Shown here piece after piece: positions 24,997 to 37,499 of a stretch of DNA of 64,000 nt (the stretch's first letter is position 1; each line of letters starts with the position of its first letter). Origin of the DNA: Coptis chinensis (Eukaryota; Streptophyta; Magnoliopsida; Ranunculales; Ranunculaceae); contig CM027378.1 in the NCBI GenBank assembly GCA_015680905.1, forward strand, positions 76,041,501-76,105,500, given 5' to 3'. A model generated the notes under the pieces. It ran no database searches. It was not told where the DNA came from and saw only the letters and a program-made list of their open reading frames with translations. A program made the position numbers and the translations under genes.

Positions 24997-26885
24997 ATTT
25001 TGGATCACCCTTAGTTATGCAATAGAATTATAGTTGCCTTCCCAATGTTCTCTGACACTATTGCAATGGAAACTTGGAATAGGCATGCTCATTTCTAAAC
25101 CGATATTAAGAGAGAATGAATTTGTGGACTTGCATATAAAAATCTGTAGACAACACATCCCCATTGGCCCCCTCGTCAACTAATCCAAATCAGCCTAAAC
25201 TTAAAATAACAATAACAGATAATGACCAAAATAAACGAAAAAGGGAAAGGGGCTATTCTGGACTATACAAATGTGGCCCAATAAAGGTCCAAGCCCATAT
25301 GGCAAAAGGCTAATGCTCAGAGCCCTATTCATTATTGATCTACCACAATTATCTCCACTATCAATGTTATTTGAAAGTCATGTGGCGCACACTTGCATGT
25401 GAACATGTGCAAGACACACGTCTTTGTAGTAGTTATTTAGCTTGTAGTTAAATAACCTACTCGATCAATCTCTACTTCTTTCATCATGAGATCGTTCTCA
25501 TAAGAAATTACTTTCTCTACACTTCCCACTTGCACCACTATTAAAATGTAGAACTAATCTCCAAGCCTTGCCTACTTATAAAACTAGACCTTCGTCATTC
25601 ATAAGAACAACGTCGAGATTTGATCTCAGTAGTCTCTATTATTGGGTACGGAGGTGGTAATACAAAGCTTAGTCTCATCCTCAAACATAACCCTTCCCAT
25701 ATTTTATTACATTTCTCGATTAGTTACTTTACATACTCTCTTGATGTGTTTTGGCAAATCTTACTGAAACAAGGACAACTAAAACATTGGTTGTGGTTGT
25801 CACACTTTTGCCCTCCCCCCCCCCCCAACTGTCCACTAATTTATCGAAGCTCAGACCATATTTTGTATTTGTAGGAAATCTCAACCATGCATCTCAATCT
25901 TAAATATCTCTTTTGGGTAAAAGGTTATTCTTTTAATACTCGGGCATCTACGGTTTTTTAGTTTTTCATTTAAATGAGTGGGCTACCTTAAAACACAAAA
26001 TTAACGAGTTTGGGAATTGAAATAAAAGTATTTGGGGTTTGGATTGCTCTCCTTCTTGTATATTTAATTTTTACTAGATCTACGAATTTTATATGTATGA
26101 TTTGTTTGTTTGGGTCTCTTTATTTAATAGATAAAGCTTTTCGAATTGCATGAAGTTCATATAAATCACAAAACAAGCCTCTTGCCTCGATACACATACT
26201 CATTTTAAATCTAAAAGTCAAAATTTTCAACAAAGTAAGCGATTAAAGTTTAATAATAAGCTAGTTTTGGTGAGATATCGATCAATTATGTTAGCCTTTT
26301 GTTTTAAGACTTTCCAATTATAGGGAGAATCCTCTTCCAATTGGCAAGCATTCATACTTTCATGGTGTTAGTTGTTGAGTTCCCTATCTATAATCAAAAA
26401 ATGTTTTTTGCATTTTACAACAGTATTACGCAAGGTGCGTTTAGCTTATCACGGCCTATATATTAACACTATATAAAGACAACAAAAGTCTTTAGATTAA
26501 TAAGTTATTGAACTAGCTTATGAACCCATCCTACGAACGGGTGTCGTTATAATAGATTTTTCTAAAAAATTGGTGCAACTATGCAGAGCTAAGAGGTATA
26601 AATGTTATATTAATTTATCAGTCATCCAAATTTCTTGCAATGTGAAAATTCCACTCTCTAAACACCCAATTCATGATAAAACCTTTCAACTTTTTTGATG
26701 TTGTTTAATAATAGACGTTTAATTGAAGAATTGTAAAAATGCCCAATGAGACGATGATCATATTGAAGCCACTTGAATAGCAAAACATCCTCAGTCATAC
26801 CAAAAGATCGAGATGATAAACAACATTTTAAAAGCAAAACTATACTTGTCGAGGCATTCTCACTACATATAATACAACTATGTTT
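24997..26885. other. Unassigned intergenic sequence
   Basis: About 1.9 kb with no recognisable coding domain, RNA gene or terminal repeats. A C-run lies near 25813-25827. The open frame at 25620-25874 has no recognisable motif and is not called. Confidence 0.4.
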
Positions 26886-27555
26886 TGAGGTTAGCTTAAT
26901 GTAGTTGCATCCAGTTTCCGATTTCCCATAAACTATTCTTTAAGGTCAGCTCAATGCATTTGCATCCACTTTCCGATTTCTTGTTAATTATTCATTGAGA
27001 TTAGTTCCATACATTTGTATCTAATTTTTTATTTTCTGTTAATTATTCTATGAGGTTAGTTCAATGTAGTTGCATTCAATTTTCGATTTCCCATTAAACA
27101 TTCTTTTAGGTATAGTTTTCGATTTCCCATTAAACGTTCTTTTAGGTATAGTTTTCGATTTCTCGTTAATTTTGAAATTTGTTCGATGCAGTTGCATCCG
27201 GTTTCTGAATTTCTGCTAATTATTATTTATGTTTAGCTCAATGCATTTGCATCCAACTTCTAGTTTCAAGTTAACTATTCTATGAAGTTACTTCAAATGT
27301 TCAATGTAGTTGTACTCAATTTTCGATTTCCCATTAATTAGTTTTTTTTAGGTTCGATCGATGCAGTTACATCCAGTTTCTGATTTCCCGTTAATTATTC
27401 TTTGAGATTAGTTCGATGCATTTGTATTCAGTTTTCGATTTTCCATTAGCTATTCTTTAAGGTGAGTTAATTGTAGTTGCATTTAGTTTCTGATTTCCTG
27501 TTAATTATTATTTGAGGTTAGCTCAATGCATTTGCATCCAGTTTCTGAATTTCTA
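26886..27555 (+). repeat. Diverged minisatellite, unit about 55 bp, about 12 copies
   Basis: Each unit resembles GAGGTTAGCTCAATGCA then TTGCATCCAGTTTCCGATTTCCCATTAATTATTCTTT. Units start near 26886, 26941, 26997, 27051, 27229, 27403, 27458 and 27513, with shortened or expanded units between 27107 and 27350. Two subtypes recur, one with GTAGTTGCAT or GCAGTTGCAT and one with GCATTTGCAT. No reading frame runs through it. Confidence 0.85.
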
Positions 27556-28333
27556 CATAACAATCCATACACGTTGTCTAAATTAGATATTAATCCCTAT
27601 ATTTTATCTAAATTACAAAAAAGTCCTTATGCTTTTCTACCCAATATAAAATTACAAAAGTGTCATATACTGAAAATTACAAAATTACTCCTATGTGCTA
27701 TTTCTTTTTAGTGCGATATTGCCACTGGGCCTTATACGTATTTTGTATCTCATTATTCTCCCTCCTAATCTAAGCAAATAACCAATATTTTAGAATGTAC
27801 TTTATCGTAATTAAATGAATGTATACGCTCTTGTGTTCTGGAAAAGGTTTGCACATGAGGGTAAAATAGTAATTTCACTTTGATTGTAAATTTAAATAAA
27901 AAAATAAAGAAAAAAAATGGTGTGGCTCATCCATGTTGGGATTGTTGGGCACGTGGCATGAGGCTAGTATATATCTAAGGATCTCCTAGGATTAATTTTA
28001 AATAAGTGGCCCAAAGTAGTCACTACAGCATTTTGGCTAAACTAGATCGGATGTGGCCTGTTTCTATTGAGCCCATACAATTAGCTAAAATGTTGGCAAG
28101 TCTTGTTCACAATTTATGGATGGGCCTAACAGGAACGACCCTGTCCGTAATCATCGACCTCAGTGGTGTAGTGGGTCATTTGTTTCTAAAGTTTGATAGA
28201 GGTAAAATGTGTATATTCTAAGTCACAGTGAACTAATCCATGGGCAGATCCAGGATTTTTCCAACTCAAGGGGGGCTGCTACAACTAACATACACTACAA
28301 ATATATTTTTTTTGGGGTGAATTATACACTATT
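27556..28333. other. Unassigned intergenic sequence
   Basis: AT-rich spacer between the minisatellite and the left LTR of D. The open frame 28006-28221 has no recognisable domain. No terminal repeats or RNA genes were seen. Confidence 0.4.
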
Positions 28334-29706
28334 TGATAATCGTAAAAAACGCAAAACTAGATTTCTCTAACTTAATCTTACGTTATTAAGTATTTATTTC
28401 CTACTCTCACATATATATATTCATGCAATATATAGAGTACGGAATCGTTCCACTCTTAACTCTCTAGACTTAAATGAATTCAACTAATCAAACACAAGAA
28501 AACAATTGTGGGAGCAATATTTATGAATGTGAATTTATACTACAAAACTGAATATATGAATTTAACTTATAATAATTTAACTATGCAATTGAATATGACT
28601 TGAATAAAATATGGAGAAGAATAGAGAGATTTGAAATCTACCTTGATTAATTCTTAATATGCTAGTATAGATTTGTTGCAACCCTAATCTTTATGTCTTC
28701 ACATAAAGGCTATGTCTTTTTATCCCTAATTATTCATGGCATCTCTACCAACTAATAATTAGCATGTGAGGCAATTGAAACTCATTCTCATAAGGAATTA
28801 ACTACCCTCTAGAGTAAAATATCTTATTACAACTATTCTATACTAACAAATCAAGTCTTCATCAATGCAAGCTTTAATCAAACCCCTCTAATGGAGATTT
28901 AGCTATAATTCATTAGACTATCATGGACATAATAATAAAGAGAAGAAAACATAATTAAAGAACACTTGTATTGGAATTTGATTTGATTGAATTAATGATG
29001 GATAGGCTAATAAAACAATAACTAGGTTTTAAAACTAAAGAAGAAAACTAATTTATTATCTAATGGGAGAGAGAGAGAGAGAGAGAACCCTAATTTACAA
29101 CTAAACTAAAAAGGAGAGTAGCTAAGTTTTGTTTAGTCTTAACCCTCTTTATATAGGAGAGGGTTAGGTTTACAATTTCGTGCATGGGCTTTGAAGCTAT
29201 GTTTTGGGCCATTAAATCAAGACCAAAACCTAATTAGTTAAGTCCAAAAAGGGTTTCTCTACAATAAATTACTACAATAGACTTTTCATCTACTTTTACT
29301 CCTCTGATTGGATCAATGCAAAGACAATTAGAAAGCTCTTTCCGAGTCGGTCGTTTTGATATATAGTAGGCACAATTCCGAGGTATGAGTCCAAAGATAC
29401 GGCCTGTGGAAGTTTTGTTGACTTTTATACTCTATTTCTGTCCGCGATGACTTTGACTTTTCAGCTTTGACTGGCCTTGAAAAAGATTTTTTCTCCTTGA
29501 AACTTGGGCTTTAATCATAGAACTTCTTAGCAACCAATCTTTGCTCTTTTTTCTTGAAAAAGTGATATATTTCTTCACATAGTTGACTCTAAGACCTGGA
29601 ATACACAAAAGCACGTAAACAGTACTAACTCTTATTTATTATAAACATAATTTGTCTAAATGTAATATTGTTAAAGGGTTAAAACTACAATTTTGGGCTC
29701 TTATCA
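28334..29706 (-). repeat. Left (3') LTR of composite D
   Basis: About 1,373 bp; TGATAAGAGCCCAAAATTG at 29706 on the minus strand to ...GATTATCA at 28334. Closely similar to 46858-48207. It contains a TATA box (TATATAAA, minus) at 29148-29155 and a GA microsatellite near 29068-29088. Confidence 0.88.
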
Positions 29707-31206
29707 AACCACCCCCAAACAGCATTTTGCTTGTTCTCAAACAAATATGAGAAATTAAAATAAGTGACCAAAAATGGAGTTCTTAACTAATCTCGTTTCG
29801 CCGAGTGCGATTGCATTGACCATATGCAATAAGACTTTAAACCACTAGGAATTCCCTAGTATACGAGTTATAGCCTCATGAGAGTTTTACAGAGAAGCTA
29901 CTCATAAACTTCATTTATACTACATCGACTGAGAAATAAAATTAATGTTTCCTTATTTACTCTTAGATATCTATACATCTCACTAGCAATGAATACAGAA
30001 TAATCAATTCGAAACCTAAGCTAATACGTGCATAATAATCAAATCATCTATAGATAAACATATATATAATGAACTATGCTATGAAATGCAATAACAAATC
30101 CGTTTCTAAAACTTTGGAGTAGCGTCCTTAAGTAGGTCCTTACAAATATGTCAAAACAAAAACATTCTGATTTTTCCACTTAAGTTTCGCTCATTCCAGT
30201 GTGCAATGGGCATACTTTTCCTTATAATCTTAATGACGTACAAGGAAGGCGAAGTCAATCAAACACATCTACCACTTACTATCACACTAACTTATTCCTA
30301 ATTGAGCTAGAGGTCTTTATTAGGTGTTGCGGGGATTAGGTGATGGTTTAAGAAGGAAGAAAATAGATATTCAAAAGAACAAGTCTGAGATAAGAGAGTC
30401 TTCATATTATGTAACTAGAGAAAACCTTGTTCCTACTTTGCTTCTACATTTTGTTTCCATCATTAGCCATTTTTTCATTTTCTTTTGGCTTTTGGCTTTT
30501 GACTCCTTTGATTCTGTTTTTGGAGTTCAAAATTTTCATTTTATTTCTTTCTTTCTTTCTTTCCTTTGGATGGAAAAATTATTTTCTTTTCTTATTTGAA
30601 GCAACTAACAAATTCTTGGTTTTCCACAGGTCTTTCTCTTTTCTTTCCTTCATTTCATCTCTATTCTCAGACTCATTCAAAAATGGGTAGGCTGATTTTT
30701 ATTTTGTTTTGTTTTTGTAAAAGGGTAAAGGATTTGTGGTTTATGAAAAGGCTAAAGAAAGGCTCAGAGGGGCGACTAGCGGAAAATAATTTCATGTAGG
30801 TTTGAATTTCTGGCTATATCGATCCAAAAAGGGCCTAAATTCTCTCTTAGGATATGATATAGTGATCAAGCAAGTAGACGTGTGATTTCTCTATTCGGAA
30901 TTTACTTCTCCCTTGTGTCATTACTTAGATATTTCACTCATATAAGGCTTTTAGGCTATATTCTCACAGGATTTGTAGAATAACTACTCTAGCCTAGATT
31001 TCAGAAACTTACTGTCAATACAAACATACATGCTCATGCAATATATTTATGTAAAGATGCAATGATTATTACCTACATATTAACCTAAGTTTCTAAAAAC
31101 TAATCTAATTTAAGAGATAAAGTGAAACTTCTAGACTATTATCATCACAGAAAAAGAAATAATACTAATATTCCTAAGTGCATAATATAAATACTTTTTA
31201 TTAATT

Positions 31207-31213
<7 letters not shown>
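29707..31213 (-). other. First copy of the D 3' non-coding end
   Basis: Begins with the polypurine-like tract (minus TGTTTGGGGGTGGTT at 29707-29721). It matches 31267-31652 joined to 41792-42890 over most of its length. No protein domain is visible. It stops at the AT microsatellite. Confidence 0.75.
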
Positions 31214-31244
<31 letters not shown>

Positions 31245-31266
31245 CTACAGTTTTGGGCTCTTATCA
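31214..31266. repeat. AT dinucleotide repeat and 26-bp LTR stub
   Basis: (AT)n at about 31214-31242, followed by ATAACTACAGTTTTGGGCTC and TTATCA, which is the first 26 bases of a family LTR read on the minus strand. This marks the junction where a 3' LTR was lost and the second copy of the 3' end begins. Confidence 0.8.
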
Positions 31267-31652
31267 AACCATCCCCAAATAGCATTTTGCTTGTCCTCAA
31301 GCAAATAAGAGAAATTAAAATAAGTGACCAAAACTGGAGTTCTAACTAATCTTGTTTGGCTGAGTGCGATTGCATTGACCATTTGCAATAAGGCCTTAAA
31401 CCACTAGGAATTCCCTAGTGGATGAGTTATAGCCTCGTGAGAGTTTTCTAGATAAGGTACTCACAAACATCATCTATACTACAACGACTAAACAATAAAA
31501 TTACTATTTCCTTATTTATTCTTAGATATCTATACATCTCACTAGCAATGAATACAGAATAATCAATTTGAAATCTAAGCTAATACCTGCATAATAATCA
31601 GTCATCTACATATAAACATATAAACAATGACTATGCTATGAAATGCAATAAC
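31267..31652 (-). other. Second copy of the D 3' end, left part (before E)
   Basis: Begins with a slightly decayed polypurine-like tract (31267-31280) and continues on the far side of E at 41792. The last five bases (ATAAC, 31648-31652) are the target site duplicated by E. Confidence 0.75.
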
Positions 31653-31981
31653 TGTAGTGGCCCATTATATGCCACAGGACTAAGTCAAAGATGGAGAGGT
31701 GAGGGGAAGGTAATCGAGTAGGTTGAGGAGCAGCAGAACCGTGCTGCGGAACCCTAGGGGCAGACGTGGTCGTGGTACGACGAGCAGAAGACCATCAGAT
31801 GAAGGGATCCATGGATGGTCTAGATCGAGGAAGGATGGGTATATAAAGAAGAGGATGAGGATAGAAAAGGGGGCCACTCCAGGAGAAAGAAAGAGAGAAA
31901 AGTAAGAGAGATATTGTGTAGATTGAGTGAAGAGTCTTTGATTTTGGTTTCACTTTTCCTTCCATATTTTAGGTTCTTACA
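31653..31981 (+). repeat. 5' LTR of element E
   Basis: 329 bp, TGTAGTGGCCCA to AGGTTCTTACA. Nearly identical to 41442-41791, which carries an extra AGAAAGAAAGAGAGAAA duplication near its middle. A TATA box (TATATAAA) lies at 31840-31847. Confidence 0.95.
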
Positions 31982-32001
31982 TTTGGCACCGTCTGTGGGA
32001 A
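31982..32001 (+). promoter_or_regulatory. Primer-binding site of element E
   Basis: TTTGGCACCGTCTGTGGGAA directly follows the 5' LTR. This sequence type is common as the PBS in Tat-group elements. I do not assign the cognate tRNA with certainty. Confidence 0.75.
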
Positions 32002-32018
32002 CGAGAAGCAAGAAAGAG

Positions 32019-33500
32019 ATGGCACCTAAGAGACAGGTAGGGAGACCGAAGAAGGTGGCTACACAGGAACCGACGCCCGAGGTAGTGGTAGGGGAAGAAG
32101 GAGACAGAAGAGAGGAACAGGAACAGGAAGCGGAAGAGACGCGGCTCATGAGAGAAGAGATAGGGAGGTTAAGAGAGGAGAATGACGAATTAAGAAGGAA
32201 AATGGAAAGGAAAGAAGAAGAGATGGAGGAAGAGGCAGGCGAGGATACGGAAGAGGAAGAGAATAATGAGCCGAATCTTGTGGAAAATCTGGTAACCGGT
32301 TTGACGGTTGAACAGGTGTAAGAAATGATAAACAATGACAGGGAGGCTAACCGGTAGCTGACGAAGGGTCGTGGGGGAGCAGCTAGTCAGGTGATGGCGG
32401 GGCTGAGTCGCAACCCATTGGCGGATGGTATTTGGGCTTCGGAAGTCCCAAAGCATTTCAACCATCCTAGATTCGAGAGGTACGACGGAAAATGCGATCC
32501 AGCAGACCACATCCTCCATTTCTGGCAGCAAATTCCACTCTGGCAAGAGTCTAGATATGACGGATTGCGTTGTATGATGTTCCCGGCTAGCCTGAAAGGG
32601 GGGGGCGTCAGACTGGATTATTGGCTACCAACGGGGAGTATAAGGAGCTTTTAAGAACTGGAACAGGCATTCATAGACCACTTCATTCATCAGTAAAAGC
32701 GGGCGGTGGATATCGCGGCATTATTCAACGTTCGACAAAGATCCACTGAGTCTGTGAGGGAATTCCTGTGTCGGTTCAAAGCTGAGACATTGAAGGTTGA
32801 AAACCTGGATGAAAGGACCACGGTGAATACATTTGAAAAGGGACTGCGGCCAGGGACAGGAGTACACCAGTCGGTGGCGAAGAACGAGATTGCAACATTG
32901 CATGAGATGTATCCGCGGGTAGAGAAATATATCCGATATGAGGATAGTATGCAGAATGAATCCAAGAGATCCGGGAAGGTAGTGTTATTTTTGGAGAAAG
33001 ACAGGGAACCTAGGAAGGTTGATGTGACCGAGAAAGAAAGGGAGGGATACCGCGGATACCCAGCACGGGCCAAAAGAAACCAAGAAGGGATTAGAAGGGA
33101 GAACATAGAGAGGAAACCATACCGCAAGGTGGAAGTTACGCCGCTGAATAGGTCCTTGAGCGAAATACTACCGCTGATAAAGAACATGCAAGGATATGAG
33201 GGGCCGCGGAACACACCCAGAGAGTTGCCTGGTAAACCTTTCTGCGCTTATCATCACATACACAATCATGAGACCGATGACTATTATGCATTAAAGTGGA
33301 TGGTTCAACGTTTGGTAGAAAAGGGAAGGATGAGAAAGTTTATAAGGGGAGGACAGAATGGGGAGGTGGCACTGCGACAATATCAAATCCTAGGAACCAT
33401 TAACGTGAACTTCAGTGGAGAAGTGTTAAGCCATAATGCCCATAAGGACAGAGTGAGAAGAACTATGAGCATCCAGCAAGTTAACGAAGGGACTGATAGA
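32019..33500 (+). pseudogene. Element E Gag
   Basis: ATG at 32019 gives MAPKRQVGRPKK, with an AT-hook-like GRPKK. A charged E/R-rich predicted coiled coil follows (about 32130-32260). The Tat-type Gag core includes HFNHPRFERYDGKCDPADHI (about 32453-32515), FNVRQRSTESVREFLCRFK and EKGLRPGTG. A conserved FCAYHH...H segment lies near 33240-33270. In-frame stops at about 32321, 32355, 32652 and 32694 break it, all in one frame up to the protease. Gag would form the particle core. The call rests on order and motifs shared with Tat Gag proteins. Confidence 0.85.
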
Positions 33501-36200
33501 TCGCGAGCAAGAGTGGGGAAAGCGGAGGACAGAGATAGGATCGTCTTTAGCAGCGCAGATTTGAGGGTGGTGGACTCTCCCTATGAAGTCGCATTGGTCA
33601 TCACGGTGGCAATGGGCAATTATATGATGAAACGGGTATTGGTGGATTGCGGCAGTGCTGTGGACTTATTGTTCAAAGGGGCACTGGAGGAGATGGGGAT
33701 TGATCATAGACAGTTGAGACCGCCGCGGACTAACTTATATGGATTCAATGGGAGCATGACTGAGCCAATGGGAGAGCTCTTATTACCCGGTACCGCGAGC
33801 TCGTCCCGCGGATCGTTTCGTGCAGTTCATGGTGGTGGACTCGTCCTCCCAGTACAATGCTATTCTAGGAAGGCGGTGGATTTATGAAATGAAGGCCGTC
33901 CAATCAACTTACTATCAAGTGATACGGTTTCCTACTCCCACTGGTATGTATGAAGTTCGGGGAGACCAAGTGATGGCCAAAAACAGTCATAGGGGTACAG
34001 TTAAACAATTGATCCGAGGGCCGAACGAGGAGGACTCAAATCCGAGGAAGAGGCAGGCATAACATTACAGTGCGTCACGGTGGAGGAGAAGGGGGAGGCG
34101 GCAACAGGTTCGAAGACACTGGATGAGATTGAAGTGGTAAATGTTGGAGGGGAGGAGGAGAGGTTTACCGCGATAGGGTCCAGCCTCACGGATGAATGGA
34201 AGAGAGAATTGGTCCAGTTCTTGTCAGAAAACCAAGACGTGTTTGCATGGACCATTGAGGAGGTTACGGGGTTGGACCCAGACTTCGCCTATCATCGGTT
34301 ACACATGAGAGAGGAGGCGAAGCCGGTAAGGCAAAAGATGCGGAGTATTAGATCAAAGTATGCAGCGGGCATTCGCGAGGAAGTGGCGCGGTTGAAGGGA
34401 GCCGAAATAATACGAGAAGTGGAGTTCACGAATTGGTTATCCAATGTGGTGGCGGTACCAAAAAAGAATGGCAAGGTACGGATGTGCGTGGTTTTTACAG
34501 ATGTGAATGTCGAGTGCCCGAAGGATAGTTATCCCATGCCGCGGGTGAATGAGTTGGTGGATAGGACAGCAGAATTTAAAATATTCTCGTTTATGGATGC
34601 ATCGATGGGGTACAATTAGGTTGCAATGTACAGGCCAGATCAGGAGAAAACAATATTTGTGGTAGAAGGCGGCACATATTGCTACACGAGGATGCCTTTT
34701 GGGTTGAAAAACGTCGGAGCCACGTTTCAGCGGTTGGAGGAGAAAATGTTCGAAAGCAAGATCAGGAGGGGGATGGAAATATACATCGATGACATGGTGG
34801 AGAAGAGTATGTCGGAGAAGGAGCATTTAGACGGATTGAGGGAAACGTTCGAGATCCTGCGAAAATACAATCTAAAGCTGAATCCAGAGAAATGCACGTT
34901 TGGGGTGACCATTGGGAAGTTCTTGGGCTACATCGTTACCCATAGGGGAATAAAAGCTAATCCGCAACAGATAAGAGCATTAGTAGAGATGTTGTCGCCA
35001 CAGAATGTCACGGAGGTGCAGCATCTCGCTGGAAGGGTCGCGGCATTGAACATATTCATTTCCAAATCATCAAACAAGTGTAAACCGTTATACCAGTTGT
35101 TGAGAAGCACTCCGAATTTCGTATGGACGCCAGAATGCGAGGAGGCATTTCAAGAGCTGAAGAGGTATCTGGGCAAAGCCCCATTGCTGTCACGGCCGGA
35201 GCAGGGGGAGAAATTGTACCTGTATCTAGGGGCCACCGAGTATGCGGTCAGTTCTGTTCTGGTCAGATTAGCGGATAGAGTGGAGAGGTCGGTGTATTTC
35301 CAAAGCAAGACATTGTTGGACGCTGAGACGCGGTATAGCAGAATGGAGAAATATGCTTTGGCCTTGATCTTTTCCACCATGAAGTTAAAACCATACTTTG
35401 AGTCCTATTTAATAGTGGTGGTGACCAACCTGCCGCTTAAACAAGTGTTAAGGGCTGAGAAGTCGGGCCGAATGTTGAAATGGGTAGTGATGCTTAGTTC
35501 TTACAAGATACATTATCAGATCAGGACAGCGGAGAAAGCATAGGCCGTCGCAGAGTTCTTGGCGGAATTCCCAACAGAGGACCCGACGTGGGGAGAGGAG
35601 ATGGTCATGGAGTCAGACAAGGACAGGATGCCTGATCAACTAGATCCTTGGGATAAGCAGAATGGGTGGAGAGTGTTTGCATATGGGTCAGCTACTGACG
35701 CATGCAGCGTTATAGGGGTGGTGTTGGTCACGCCGGACAATAACCGGATAGAGTTGACCATGAAGTTGGGTTTCATGGCATCCAGTAATGAAGCAGAGTA
35801 CGAGGCCGTAATAGCAGGATTGAGAATGGCGGAAGACCTGGGAGTGAAAGATTTGATAGTATATTCAGATTCTAATTTGGTGGTGTGTCAGGCAAATGGC
35901 GGTTTCGCGGCCCGGTGTCCAAGAATGGCCAAATATTTGCAGGTAGTGCATCAAAGAGCTAGCAAGTTCACAAAGCTTCAGTTTGTACACCTAGGGCGGG
36001 GGGAGAATAGACATGCAGACGCTCTGGCATATGTGGTCGCCGCCATGCCGGGGTCTGAGGAAAGGACTATAAAAGTGGGAAGACTGGAGAGGCCAAGCAC
36101 AGAGGAAATAATGGAGGTGTGCCATGTTGCAGAAGAAGAAGGGGTGGTGGATGGAGCCCATCAAATGCTTTTTAGAAGAAGGACCGGTGATGGATAAGAA
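33501..36200 (+). pseudogene. Element E protease, reverse transcriptase, RNase H and second RNase H
   Basis: The protease has VLVDCGSAVDLLF (Asp at about 33644). A frameshift near 33800 moves its end (YNAILGRRW) to another frame, and the original frame resumes at about 34070. RT has LSNVVAVPKKNGKVRMCV, FSFMDASMGYN (followed by a TAG at 34617), MPFGLKNVGATFQR and the catalytic YIDDM at 34782-34796. A first RNase H region follows (about 35090-35500), then a TAG near 35540. The second, archaeal-type RNase H spans about 35660-36060, with NEAEYEA, SDSNLVV and HADALA. Its first catalytic motif reads AYGSA, so the usual Asp is Tyr. These enzymes copy element RNA to DNA and remove the RNA strand; this copy is inactive. 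Confidence 0.93.
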
Positions 36201-37380
36201 CGAGAAAAGGAGGTTGGAGCAAGCGTCTTAGAGATATGTGCTGATGGAAGGGGAATTGTATAGGAAAAACTTCAATGGACCGCTGCTGAAATGTTTGGGG
36301 CCGCGATTATCATCAGAGGTGTTGGCATAATTACACGAAGGGAACTGTGGGAGCCACTCTGCGAGGAGGACTACGGCACATCGGTTGTTGACGCAGGGTT
36401 ATTTCTGGCCTCATATGAAACGGGATGCAATCGAATTTGCCAAAAGGTGTGACAAGTGTCAGAGATTTGCACAGTAGATATTTGCACCTGCGGAGCCCTT
36501 ACATAACGTCTCCAACCCTTGGCCATTTGCCATGTGGGCGTTGGACATCATGGGGCCACTGCCCATGGCTAGCGGCAAAAGAAGGTATATGTTGGTAGCC
36601 ACGGACTACTTCACAAAATGGATAGAAGCCGTCCCATTGCAGCAGATAAAGGAGGCTCAGGTGATTAAGTTTTTATGGGAGAATATTATATGTCGGTTCG
36701 GGCTGCCATATGCCATCATTGCAGACAATGGGACACAGTTTACAGGGGCAAAGGTGGCAGCGTTTCTCGAAGCCTACAAGGTGAAACAAAGGTTTTCAGC
36801 ACCCTACAACCCAGAAGGCAACAGGCAGGCTGAATCTTCCAACAAGACGATATTAAACAATCTGAAAAGAAAGTTGGAAGATAGGAAGGGCGCGTGGCCT
36901 GACGAGTTGAACCATGTTCTTTGGGCTTATAGAACCACTCCGAGGACCACTACCAAAGAGACCCCATTCACCTTAGCGTATGGCATTGAGGCTGTGATTC
37001 CTGCGAAACTGGTGGCGACCAATAGGAGAACCAAGGCGGTAGAAGAAGGAACAAATTGGTACATTTTAGCCGGAGACTTGAATTTGGCAGAAGAGAGAAG
37101 AGATTCTGCCCGCATCCGTCTGGAAGAGTATCATCGGAGGCTACAGAGGCAATACAACAAGCGGGTCAGACTGTGAAAATTTAAGATAGGGGATTGGTGC
37201 TTCGCCGGGTGACGCCAAGCACTAAGGAGGAAAAAGGACGGGAAGCTGGGTCCAAACTGGGAGGGGTCGTACACCGTGATAGAGGAAGGGGGGTCAAGAA
37301 CCTATAAGCTTCGAACAATGGAAGGAAAGCTAATAGCGAGGCCTTGGAACGTAAGAATGTTAAAAAAGTTTTACGAGTAA
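36201..37380 (+). pseudogene. Element E integrase
   Basis: Follows a frame change near 36120-36190. The N-terminal zinc-binding H-H-C-C region spans about 36335-36470 (LHEGNCGSHS... CDKCQRF), with stops near 36230, 36330 and 36476. The catalytic core shows WALDIMGPLP (Asp), IIADNGTQF (Asp) and NPEGNRQAESSN (Glu). It continues with WAYRTTPRTTTKETPF and LAYGIEAVIP and ends with a FKIGDW...RPWNVRMLKKFYE C-terminus, stop at 37378-37380. All three catalytic acids remain although the frame is broken. Integrase inserts the cDNA into the host chromosome. Confidence 0.92.
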
Positions 37381-37499
37381 ATGTATTGAAGTTCAAAGCA
37401 ATGTAAAGAGTGTCCCGAGCGGAGGACTATAGTTGTTTGTAAATATATAAAACTACAACACTTTTGTGAAAAGAAGTATGTTCATTATTCAAAATGTCT

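Noticed and set aside
26886..27555. CRISPR-like array
   Set aside because: Units are contiguous and diverged without unique spacers, and the setting is a plant genome.
28006..28221. 71-codon open frame in the spacer left of D
   Set aside because: No domain, no promoter evidence and composition like neighbouring non-coding sequence.
31820..32335. Serine-rich minus-strand frame opposite the start of E Gag
   Set aside because: Complement of the E/R-rich coiled-coil codons; low complexity and no motif.
32690..33214. 174-codon minus-strand frame opposite E Gag
   Set aside because: Shadow of the Gag frame on the other strand; the plus-strand frame carries the recognisable motifs.
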